Assembly (NCBI GenBank): GCA_949775045.1
Contig: OX459103.1
Location: 6,996,541-7,060,540, forward strand
Direction: 5' to 3'
DNA from: Metridium senile
Taxonomy: Eukaryota; Cnidaria; Anthozoa; Actiniaria; Metridiidae
Length of the DNA stretch: 64,000 bases
Made by a program: the position numbers and the translations under genes. A model generated the notes under the pieces. The model saw only the letters and a program-made list of their open reading frames with translations. It was not told the DNA's origin and did not search any database. Positions within the stretch are counted from its first letter, which is position 1. Every line of letters starts with the position of its first letter. This document shows positions 22,786 through 35,000 of this stretch, piece after piece.

Positions 22786-23157
22786 CTTTTTATTGTCATT
22801 ACCTTTAAACAACCTAAATTGTGATTTTTTTCCCCTGGCTTTTCAGCTGGCTTCAATAGCAAGTTTCCAAGCCTGACGTTGACATCTCTGCTGATGTTCT
22901 TCTCGTTTATCATGAACACTCTTTTATAGCAGCATCATCTCACTACTACAAAAATTTTATCTACCACATGTACAAATACCAATCACTATTCACCACTAGC
23001 ACTTTTTTATGCAATTACTTAGATATAACTTAAGTATCAGGCTCTCGGGGATGGGGAGGAGGAGAGAGGAGAGGGAGAAAGAGAAAATGCTTTCTCGCTC
23101 TACACCTCCTCCTCTCTCCAGTTCCCCTCGGATGTGCTGATCCTCAGGCTAATCTAA

Positions 23158-23320
23158 TTACTCGGGCTTCTGTGTACGGAGAAGCCCGAGTCTAAAAATG
23201 CAAACGGTTTTTTGTCGTCTTCTTGATCCTCAAATTGGAGGGTCAGGTCCCAGGCGTTCCTAGCAACAATGACATCATGTCTCATTTGAAGCCCGAGTGA
23301 TCGCCTATATGGCGTCTAGT
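23158..23320 (+). mobile_element. 163-bp Helentron-like non-autonomous element (A copy)
   Basis: 5' end TTACTCGGGCTTC with hairpin CTCGGGCTTC...GAAGCCCGAG, a second GAAGCCCGAGT near the 3' end, then hairpin CGCCTATATGGCG and terminal TCTAGT. It is shared with unit B (38,513-38,675), so it predates the duplication. Confidence 0.65.
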
Positions 23321-23589
23321 TTATTTCTTTAAACCAATACACACCATATTATAAATAAGCTGCATTACACTTAAATAAACTATTGTACATAGCGAATTCA
23401 AGCTTCTTAGTAGTCTCAGCTTGGAAAATTTAAGTTTTGCACACGACTAAAAAGAAAAATGAATGTAAATAATAATTTTAACTTAAATTTTAATTCTGTT
23501 TAATAAGATTGATAATAAAATACCTTTACATAACAATGTATGAATGTCTTTAAATGACTATTTTCTGTTAATCTCGAATGCCGAGCCGG

Positions 23590-23870
23590 GGGTGGGGGGG
23601 GGGGGGGGGGGGGGGGGGGACTCCCTTACAAAAGGGGGCGGGGGTCCTCGTCCCTTTTAGGGTTTGAAATCAGTGTTTTGGTCCTGGTTAGGGTGATAAT
23701 GACGAATAAGCCCATCAGCTGAATAACAATGCTTCTTTTCAATGATTGATTTTTATGTTAACCCCCTTTCCGGTCCCTCTTAGGGGTGCAATTTCATCAC
23801 TGCCACACCCATCATCTTAAAATACAGGTCCATTTTAGGGGTCATTTTCAGAATTTTCAGAGACGTAAGT
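23590..23870. mobile_element. MITE-like repeat starting with a G run
   Basis: From a 20-base G run and GACTCCCTTACAAAAGGGGG to TTTTAGGGGTCATTTTCAGAA, related to the fragment at 1-95. It marks the 3' border of duplication unit A. Confidence 0.5.
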
Positions 23871-23876
23871 GACATA

Positions 23877-25069
<1,193 letters not shown>

Positions 25070-25080
<11 letters not shown>

Positions 25081-25433
25081 TAAGAAATTAGACTGGTTCT
25101 TATATGAAAGGTTTCAAGATTTATTTGGTCATTTGAAAAAATAGAAGTTGAGTCTGAATATGACCAAATTTAAAATCAATGCAAGAAAAATGTTTTACAA
25201 ATGTATTATCAGTTAGTGCTCAATGAGAATACATTCATATCATTCAGATGCTTCTACATAACAATTTATATAACATAAAAAAACACTATATAAGGGAAAT
25301 TGTTTTTGCTTTGTAAATAAGAACCAGTTAAGAACTACCTTAGCCTAATTTCTCACTAAATACCAATTATATAAGAACCACTATAGCCTAACCTCGAAAA
25401 ATAGTGGTTCTTATATGCGGGTTTTTACTGTAC
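25070..25433. mobile_element. Small element with TAAGAACCAC ends
   Basis: Repeated words TAAGAACCACT, AGCCTAA and GTGGTTCTTATATG in both orientations, ending GCGGGTTTTTACTGTA, which resembles the ends of mariner-like MITEs. The left boundary is vague. A C-rich piece of the CTTTCATTTACTAG family follows (25,434-25,622). Confidence 0.4.
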
Positions 25434-25907
25434 CACTCCCCCCCCCCCTTTTTACTGGTTGGTAAAAAAGATCATAACCCCCCTATATCTGCCAAGTTTA
25501 TTACTAAAGCTGCATACAATTAGTGACAACCCCCCCCCCCTCCTATATAGCTTCCGAAAATAACAAATATCGCCTCCTCCTCCCCCCCCCCCCCTCCCCA
25601 ATACACTAGTAAATGAAAGCCCTTAAGATATAAATATCCAATCGAGTTTACGATCAGAGCGTGTCGACCACGGTATCGGCTAGTTGTATGCAAATTAAGT
25701 AATGATGTGTGTAAGAAGTAGGCAACTCTCTATTGTTCTGCGGCAATAGCAACCACCCCACATAAGAATGTCTCAGTTTTCAGACTGAAAGTATATTGGC
25801 CTATAGGTAACACATTTTGAAAATAAAATGTGCAAAAACTCTGTTTTGGAACAAAGTTTCTTTTGTACTAAAATATCTCGTCCAATCATAAACACTCAAA
25901 ACAATAG

Positions 25908-27576
25908 CAGGGTGTCAAGAGTCCTATTTTTTCCAATTTTTCCTATTTTTCAAGCTATTCCTATTTTCCTCCTATTTTTCACAAAATCTTCCTATTTTTC
26001 CTATTTTTTGGCCTGAATAGTGCTCTTGTTCAAATATTTGAAAAATCCCATTTCCCAGTTTATATTTGGAACAAATCCCAGTAAAAAATCACATAATCCC
26101 ATCAGTAAAATCACATAATCCTATCAGTTTTGCTCAAGTTTTTAATCCCATTCCCATTTTCTATTGTTATTTGATTTGTAAATCCCAGTAAAGAAGAAAT
26201 ATGGAACTGATCTATCAAAGATTAATTGCAGTGCAAAGAATCAGTTGTCTGATTCTGAGATGTCCATTGGAGGTGAAACCAGAAAGAGTTTGTCAGAAAT
26301 GAAGCAAGAACAACAGAAGGCTATTATTCTTGGTACCCTTGCATTTTACTGCCTATTTACAGTCTCGCCTCCCTCTTCAGAATGCCCTATTGAAAGCATT
26401 AGGATGTCTAAACCCACTCAAGAGGACAAGGGCAAGTGGTATTAAGGCCATCGCAAGACTGGCAAAGAAACTGCAGCCTCATTTGAGTACCAGTTTGGTG
26501 GAGGATGAATGGCGTGTCTACTCTGTTGATGATGATGTTGCACGTCTGGAAACAGACCAACGAGTTGACCACTTTTTGAGAGCTGTTTTTGCCATTAAAT
26601 CCGTTGATGGTAGCCCACGGTTTCTGTTCTACCAAACGTTGTCAAAGCTGGCTTAATACTAGCACAAATGAATGCTGGAACTGAAAGGAGTCTTTCTGTG
26701 AATGCACGTATTGTAACTAAGGAACGCACCCGATTGGGAGTAAGGACCATTGTTGGTTTTAGAGCTGTTAAAGATGCTGTGAAATTCCAAGATCCTGTGC
26801 ACCTAAGACCCAAGAAAATACCAGTGTCAGATGCTTTAAAACGTGCTGTAAGATCTGCTCATTCAAAGTACCAACAAAGGCTGGAGCAAGAACAAGCTGA
26901 AGAAAAGAACAGAAAAGCTGAACAAGTGAAACAGGTTGAAGAAGAAGAGAGACGAAAGCAAGAACAAGAAATGCTGAGTAAAGAGAATGCACTTTATTTT
27001 TGAAAACGGTTGATAAGAACACAGATTTGCAGCATTTGGAAACTGTAAGAAGTTAAGTCAAATGGACAACTGCTTTTCTGTAAGCAACAAGCAACAAAAT
27101 TAAAACACAGCTGGTTGCCAATTTGCACCTCTTTGATTTGTTCAAATTTATATGGCTAGAAATAAAAACTGTTATACTGTTAACTTAACAAATATATTGT
27201 ATGTACACAAAATTATATTTAAGATTATATAACAATGTGATATAATATGATGTATATATATGTTCATATTTATTTAATGATTTCTTTGTAAATAATATCA
27301 AAATCAAAATCATTATTGTATGTATTAAAATAAATATTATGTAGACATTTACAACCTAAATTGTTTGCAAGGCCTTCTCTTCTGTTTTGAAAAAGAGTAA
27401 TTGATAGTTGTTAATTACTGGAGAGCTGTTTTAGTGATTTACCATCCATTCATTAGTAGTCTGAAATCCTATTTTCTTCCTATTTTTTAACATATTTTCC
27501 TATTTTCTTCCTATTTTCTGATTCAAATTTTCCTATTTTCCTATTTATTTTTGCAAGGTTATTGCTTGACACCCTG
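25908..27576 (+). mobile_element. hAT-like DNA transposon, decayed, 6-bp target duplication
   Basis: Ends CAGGGTGTCAAG / CTTGACACCCTG with CAATAG duplicated (25902-25907, 27577-27582). CAGGG ends are usual for hAT elements; a 6-bp duplication is shorter than the common 8. Both subterminal regions carry many direct TTCCTATTTT words (left 25,922-26,010, right 27,467-27,552), possible transposase-binding sites. The interior holds the end of a transposase-like frame. Confidence 0.7.
26330..27003 (+). pseudogene. hAT-type transposase C-terminal remnant, frameshifted
   Basis: The first part (26,330-26,656) has LLKALGCLNPLKR and a VEDEWRVYSVDDDV...RVDHFLRAVF block. A one-base shift near 26,620 is needed to continue into SVLPNVVKAGLILAQMNAGT and ERSLSVNARIVTKERTRLG, which resembles the C-terminal dimerisation region of hAT-type transposases (LAxxNAxxERxFS pattern). 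It ends with a Glu/Lys-rich coiled tail (EQEQAEEKNRKAEQVKQVEE). The DDE catalytic part is missing. Inactive. Confidence 0.6.
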
Positions 27577-27790
27577 CAATAGCAAAAAGACGTTTACAAT
27601 TCGATATGTTCCCCACATAGAAATCTTGGGAATTAGATATCAAATAAAATATTTAAAAATCCGCTTAGTTTTGAAATTATGGCAGATTTTCATGTTTTAG
27701 CCAATGAGATGGACGGATTAGACAATGCACAATTAGCACCTTTCTGCATTCCATTGTCGTTTGCCTGCCTACTTCTTACACACATCATTA

Positions 27791-28606
27791 GGGGTGGACC
27801 ATTAGAAGTTGGGGGAGGGGGGGTGGCAATTCCCAAAATAAAAAACGTGCAAGGCCAATGCGCCCAAAAAAAAAATCCTGCACAGAGCCAAGCTAAAAAA
27901 AAAAAAACGTGCAGAACCTTGAGGGGTAGCGAATGCTAAAATTTTAAAATCCGAGCCCGAGATTCTAGAAATATATCAGCTTATGCATTTATTGTATTTA
28001 AAAATTCTAGACTCCTAGACATCAAAAGCACGAAAATCCGAGACTCCCGGGGAGACTTTAAGACATCAAAATCACAAAAATCCGAGACTTTGAGACATCA
28101 AAAACACGAAAATCCGAGACTTTGAGGCATCAAAAACACGAAAATCCGAGACTTTGAGGAATCAAAAACACGGAAATCCGAGACTTTGAGGCATCAAAAA
28201 CACGAAAATCCGAGACTTTGTGGCATCAAAAACACAAAAATCCTAGACTTACGCTCTTTGTATACTCAGTATACAAAATATACCAAAACAAAATCGACCT
28301 GGGTGTGTTTTCCCGACCGAAAAGTGAACAAATCGCACTAAAGTAAAAAAAAATCGCTGCGAAGTATCTGCGCGTTGTACCGGACTAATAAATAAAACGG
28401 TAAAACGGACTTTTCAAAAGTTTAACCAAAACACAAACAGTTGTTTTCGTTTTGAATTTCAGAGAACAAAATTCTGTAAAAAAAAAAAAACGTGCAAGAC
28501 CTCTCTGGTCGAAAAAAAAATCTTGCACAACCCGTGCGGCGAAAAAAAAATAACCTACACAAAAATATTGCCACCTCCCCTCCCCCAACTTCTAATGGTC
28601 CACCCC
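27791..28606. mobile_element. TTA-flanked TIR element (GGGGTGGACC ends), PIF/Harbinger-like
   Basis: Ends GGGGTGGACCATTAGAAGTT and its reverse complement, with TTA on both sides (27788-27790, 28607-28609), the target preference of PIF/Harbinger elements. Subterminal A-rich motifs AAAAAAAACGTGCA recur in inverted form. The interior contains a 32-bp minisatellite. No protein. Confidence 0.7.
28019..28251. repeat. 32-bp minisatellite, about 7 units
   Basis: Unit GGCATCAAAAACACGAAAAT + CCGAGACTTTGA, head to tail, with the first unit enlarged by CCCGGGGAGA. It lies inside the TTA-flanked element. Confidence 0.8.
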
Positions 28607-29039
28607 TTACTTAAACAAAAGAATCCAAGTTAAAATAAAACTTCTTCAACCGAGGCCACCCAAACGAATAATATATATTTATTAGATCAAACAAAAAAAC
28701 CTCACAGACTAAGACGTTTTTTATTCAATTTTGATGGCTAAAAAGTTGTTGAAGGCGAGAGATTATTTCAAGACAAACCAGCCTAAATGTGCTTATGTTT
28801 CAGCTGGAATAATCGATTATTTATATATTTAGGGTAATCCCCCGATCTATTGCACCACACACACATTTCATTGACTTGCGCGAAAAAAAAACAACCAAAC
28901 AAAAAACTGTCCAATCATAATCAAGAGAATTCGTAATTCGGGAAAACCCCGCTCAGAGAGCCCTGGGAACGAGATTCTAAATCTATTTGTATCGCGTTTA
29001 TCTCTTCCAAGAATCATTCCGATAATCAATCTTCGAAAT

Positions 29040-32000
29040 ATGGAAAAAACGTCGAAAATCAAGGCATCAGAGATTCTTAATACTTTTAAAGGTAATTGCA
29101 GAATTGGTTCAAATGATCATGATAAAGTGACTTTATCCTCTAGCTGTTCACAATAGCCGATTGATATTCTTTCATGATAATTAACAGTTATTCCACGAAA
29201 TCGAGCCGTACATGAGCTGATAGCCAACGAGGCGTACTCGCCGAGTTTGAGTGGTATAACTGTTTTATTATATTGATATATAACTGTTGTTTTAGATATT
29301 ACAATCTTTTCTTGTTCATATGACTGTAGTTTTCCTCTAAAGAATTTATCTATAGCTTTCGATTGTTCAAGATCGGCATTCAAAGCAGATGTTTTTCAGC
29401 ATATGACAACGCAAAAAACCTCATATTTCAGTACCGTGTATGTTGATATCTTCGTTCCTTCTTACTAAGGTTAAAATCATTTTGGTTCTTTTGCGATGTT
29501 TGTCACTTGGCTGGGGTAATTTACTGAGCAAATCACCTAAACAAAAGTAACAAATCGTATCGTCTTTTTAAGCTGGTTTGAATGCATTTGCAAAGCTTTC
29601 CATCGATCGATCTGTGATGATATATGCAATATTCAGTTTCGTTTTCTGACCTTTTTTGTCTGGCTGACAGGTTTAGTGAACTACAACGTGTATTACTCGA
29701 TTGTATTTTGTACAAAAGACAAATGTTTTGTTCATTGAAAAAAAAAAAAAAAACGTTTCAAAGCTGCAAAAGCGACGCTTCAAATTGAAATTCATCCATT
29801 TTATTATTTATTTAATCTTCAGGTTACTTCTTCACTGATTCAATTGAATATAAGCATTTAGAAGACAAAGACTCTATGGCACCTTCACTAGGTAAGGGAA
29901 CCCTCATTTGTTTAATTTTTAAAACTGCTATAAGTAACATTTGTGAGAGTCGGTTTATGAATATTCGCATGGCTGCGGCGTTTGACGAACTGCTACACAT
30001 ACAGTTTTAACTATATATTAAAATATCGATCAGCTCGGTAAAACCTAGCCAAAACGATCAGAAATACTGACTCCCTAAATTATTGAAAGCTCTTTACTGC
30101 AAAATAGTTATTGAAAATCAGTCCGTTTCAGCATCGAATTGATAATTAACTAGACGCTCTTAGAGCGTTTACTCTGGCTACAGAGCAAAAGGGATTGAGG
30201 GATTGAAATCCATGATGTATCATAATCATACACAATACATATATACATTAGACACTAGCTGAAGCAAATCCAGTTAGTCATGAGCAAACTGATAGCGCTC
30301 TATTCTGAGACACAAATAGGAACATTGTTATTATCCAAAGCCAGAGTTGTCTTTTAAGTTAGACATTTTAGCCCGCTTGGTGTTTTTATTTCATTGGTTG
30401 GTATTTTAAAACAGCATTAAAAATGTTTCATATTTTCATATTACACAAAGCTATCCTGAGACACTAATAGGAAAATGTGAAGAACTAAATCGGCTGATTA
30501 ATGTTAACAAAATGTGCACAAAAATAAACAAATAACCACTTATAAGTTATTTTAGGTTATTTTAATGATAAATTATAAACTTATTTGCAAATATTATAAT
30601 GATAATAATAATAATAATAATAATAATATTAAACTTTTTCAATAGTTTATTTTTTACAATACCTCTTGATTAGCTTAACATTTTTGCTGCATTTGTTAGT
30701 ATTTTTAATTCATGCATGTTATATTTCTATAATTTGTTTATTTATTTATTTTTTTTGAACTAAGTTCGGTTTCTTTCTCTTGTCACATCTATATATAGTT
30801 TTAAAATGTTTTTATTAGCAATATTTTTGAAAAATAAATTAACGAAGCTAAACTATCGTTTGTGGTGTATCTTTTTAAAAATACGAGTAACGCAAGGTGT
30901 TGTGTGACAATGAATGACCTTTGAATTTGCATGCATAATTAGATTTCAACAAAGTCGTATTTTGTACGAATTAAACGCTAGAAACAAATAAAAACATGTG
31001 TAGAAAGTGTCCGAGTCATAAAATATAGCAGAATATGACATAACAATACATCTAGGAGAATTTCAATGAGTAATATCGTGCATGTTTAATTCGGATGCAA
31101 AATTCTAACAACAGAGTATTAAAGATTAACACAATATTCATTTATACTAAACATGTACTTTGAGATGTACTAATTATATCAATGTATATCAATGTCCAGC
31201 AAAGATCCGATCTCATTTTGTTATGATCAGTTTGAACATTTTTCTCCGTTGCTAGTTCTTACTTGTCACAAAGATGGTGTGTCGACATGGCTTTCTTTCT
31301 TGTTTCTTAAGTTGCAGAAAATGACTTCAACTCCTCTTCATGTGACAGATTATTCTTTTGTCTTTCCACTGTTATGATTTTCGATCATCATGAAGTCGTT
31401 TTAAGCACGTTTTCTTCTCAAAATATGATAAAGTTGGCAACGATGCGAACACAATCAAAGCGGCTAATTAGACCAGACTCGAGCAGATGCCAGTGTATGC
31501 CGTCCAAAAAATACTATAAAACTTCCAATAGCTTTCATTGTTGAAATAATGATTCAATGTGATAGCTAAAAAGCCTAAAAGTTCACAATATAGATTAACT
31601 TTCGTAGATTTCGGATTCAAAGCAGAGCGATCAAAACAATCGGAAATATGAGCTATCAAATTTTCAGCGGTTATCCCCACCTTTTGGCTTTTTGGGCTTC
31701 CTGTGTCTTCCAAAACGCGACGTGATAGATACATAGATAGGGAGAAAAGGTAAACCTAGACTCGGGCCCCCCTTCGGGTAGCCCGAGTAATAATACATTT
31801 TTCATATTTTAAATATACAAGTATGAATGATGGCCGGCTGCAATATGCGCTAAACTTTGAAAACTTGACCCGTGCATATATGATTATATGATAACAGAAA
31901 GCTTAAATATTATACTCAAGAAATCACAAAATACCGAAATGTTTGGGACAAAAAAAACCCTTCGGTTTGGCTATCCATGACGTAATTGGATATTTTTAGT

Positions 32001-35000
32001 AGCAAACATGCCATTGCAAAACGGACCAATCAGAATGCAACACCTAGGTGGTTAGGGGGAATACCCTTATCAATCGTATGTTCTAGATTTTTTGATCATT
32101 TGTTTTGAATAAAACTTTCAAAGATGTATATTTTTTTGGTGGCAATGTCAGAATTGAATATTTCTGATGCAAATTATATGGATGGTGTCAGGGCAAAACT
32201 AACCAATCAGAATGCAACACCAAGATTTGTTAGGGGAATACCCAAATCAATTGTATGATCTATAATTTTCCAAGCATATTTGCTGACATTATCAATTCTC
32301 GATAATTATTCAATGATTTTATTAATAGATTTTAATATTCATAAACTTAATTACCACAGTTTTTAAATTATTTTTTATTTATATTCAAAAGGCAAACAAA
32401 ACACTGTATAGCAGTTGATTATTGAAAAAAATAGTTTAAAATGTTAACTAAGTAATTAACATTCTTACCAAAAAAATAGCATATGAATTTGTTCAATTAT
32501 CTTGGCAGCAAAAACTTGGTTTGACTTGAATTTTTGCAGAATATTTGCATAGTTCTACTTTTTATTATCAGTTTGGGTCTCTGAAATGGCCTGAAATATT
32601 TTTGATAACGTCAATGAAAATTGTATCTGCATGTTTAAAGATATTGATAATTAAAAACATTTAGATACATATAATGATTTCTTTGGTGTATTCCCAGGCG
32701 ACACCCCCCCTCCCCCCCCCCCCCCCCCCCAAAATAAAAACCTGAAATTGTACACGCAAAAAAATACATGGCATGAAAATCTCGAACCCCAAAAAATACA
32801 AGACTTAAATACCTCAAACTGATTTATTTGAATTAAATCAATTGTCAGTATGTTTCTTTAAAGAACTCACGCCTTGTTAAAAATATTTCAAATCAATAGT
32901 TTTCCGATACCCAGATCGAAACAAAAAGTTGAATTCGGAGATCTGAAAACCCCCAAAAATTTGGGTTTCTTTTTAAGACCTAAAAAAATATGTGGCAGGT
33001 CTCTTGACAGGGATTCTGGCATTATGCGGAGGAAAAATCAAAATTATGCGGAATTTTTTCGGAAGATTATGCGGAAGAAACGATAAATTATGCGGAAAAT
33101 TATGCGGGATGACGTAATCGCTTAAAACTTAAAATAAAACTAATTCAATTACTTTAGCTCTCCTATTTCGGTTCTTTTTTTACACATAAATGTCATATCA
33201 TTCGTTTTTTATCAATAATTCAAACTAATAACAACACTATAACCAAAAGAACTAACGATTTCCGTTAATTAAACGTTCCGCCAACTTGGAAAACCGCCAT
33301 CTTGGAAAACCGCCAAACAGCATGGGCCTGGGCCGAGATACAGGAAGCCCAATACTATAGAAATAAAAACAAAATGGCGTCGCTTCGACGGCTGGTTTGT
33401 AAGCCGTGAAAAATTGTACTTCCTACGACTGTAACAAAACGGCAAAAAACTATTCAAGCAAGCAAGGGAGATAACTAATATATATCTATTGTTTTATCTA
33501 TTTAATTTGTTTCATTGGTGCATTTTTGGTGCTTTTATCTATTTTTTTTTTTTGGCAAATTATGCGGGATTATGCGGAAAGTAGTCAATTATGCGGGTCC
33601 GCACCTCCGCATAATGCCAGAATCCCTGTCTTGACCCCCAATTAATACCCAGAATGAAAATAGTCAACCCCAAAAAATATGTTGGGCCTGACCCCGTCAT
33701 TTTACCCTCCAAGTACATCGCCTGGGGTGTATTATATATTAGGGACTGGTCATAAAGTATAGGGGGGGGTGGGCCGGAAAAATCTGGGGGTGGGCCGTGG
33801 TTTTTCATGCATCCCAAAAGGGGTGGGCTAGAAAATATCATGCACCACTAAAGGGGTGGGCCATGCAATTTCTGTGCAATGTTTTTTTTACTGTGCTTAA
33901 GACACATTGTTTAATAGTAGCTGAAATTTTAATAATAGACACCATTGGAAAAATGACAGAATTCAATCAGTATAAAATAAAAACAGAATTTTTTACACAC
34001 CTAGAGGAAAAATGAGTATTTATTTCAATGATGACTCATTAGTTCATCATGGTTCTATTGATGACTTCTTTTTACACATAACTCATTTTTATTTGTAAAG
34101 AAGAAACAAAACAACAACAACAACAAAAAACTGCAACAACTTCACCTCCACCTAGAATATCGATGAATTAGTACTAGTAGAATCTCAATGAGAATCTTCA
34201 GGAATAGATAGTCAGTGTTTTTTCATGCAAACATACTAACAATTTGTAACCAAGTGATCTTTTTCAAGGTCCTTTTTTCATGATATAACGATGTTAAATA
34301 CCAATAAAATATATAATAAAGGACTAGAGAGAGTGCCCAGACCTTTACCAGATACGACAGCATTACCAAAATTACAATATCTACCTTGCCATTCAACACC
34401 CACCGCTTTGGATGGCAAACCAAGACCTGTAGATGACTTCCAGCCAAGAGCACAACTAAAAAAATCTTTTTATAAGGGGTCCATTTCTTCGGATGATCCA
34501 GAATCAATTTTAGAATTTTCTAATAAATTTGCTGTGGAACGAGGCTTAATTGAAAAATACTTACAACATCTAGAATACTTAAACCTTAAAAAAGACAAAC
34601 GAGCTGAAGGACGAAGGAAGTTTAAAATGGATCAAAAAAGGAAGACTTATGAGGACTTTAACTGGGATGAGTTATTCCAGAAAGGAACTCTCTCAAAGCT
34701 AACTGTGCCTATTTTAGATATGTTCCTATGTAAACACAATCTCACTCAGAATAAGTCAAAGAAGATGTAAAAAGTTCATTTGATAAGAGCCTGGCTGGCA
34801 AAGCGTGCATTGAATACCGTCAATCACACTGGAAAAGATAAAGCTAATGATCGCAAGGGAAATGACGAAGAGAAAGAAAGTGGAGAAGACATGGTGACTG
34901 GAGATGATGAAGATGAATACGACGAAGATGAAGACGACGACGAAGAGGAAGAGGACGAAGATGAAGAGGAAGAAGATGAAGAGGAAGATGAGGACGGCTT

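Larger units (their letters stand above)
4343..22929 (+). pseudogene. EGF-repeat membrane protein gene A, 9 exons, carrying a nonsense codon and a transposon in an exon
   Basis: Exons, all joined in phase 1: 4343-4394, 5024-5092, 7877-8050, 8585-8680, 15485-15952, 16633-17482 plus 18627-18883 (one exon split by a transposon), 19993-20382, 21014-21139, 22847-22929. The sum is 2,565 nt, or 854 codons plus stop. Order: cytoplasmic N-terminus; membrane segment at about residues 69-93 (FWLLCAFFCIVVVAILILI...); a short Cys motif; 17 EGF domains of the calcium-binding type (D-x-D/N-E-C ... C-x-N-x-x-G-S-Y-x-C-x-C); and a hydrophobic tail resembling a GPI signal. Codon 5 of exon 1 is TAA (4355-4357), where gene B has TCG. 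With the 1,135-bp insertion, this makes the copy probably non-functional, unless it starts at a later Met (exon 2 or residue 42). The family role would be adhesion or an extracellular scaffold; the exact function is unknown. Confidence 0.75.
4087..23590 (+). repeat. Segmental duplication unit A (partner: 28,793-41,450)
   Basis: From GCTTATGTTTCAGCTGGAATA onward the text matches 28,793 onward nearly base for base through all shared exons and introns, apart from element insertions and one deletion. The match runs to about 23,590 (partner about 41,450). Unit A carries these insertions absent from B: 6,533-7,579, about 8,755-10,777, 10,804-13,732, 13,798-15,070 and 17,483-18,617. Confidence 0.85.

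Noticed and set aside
21035..22876. Open frames of up to about 420 codons on both strands across the hexamer tract
   Set aside because: They consist only of repeated His/Tyr, Ile/Val or Ser/Leu pairs and exist because TTATCR hexamers lack stop codons. The region is an intron by flanking splice sites.
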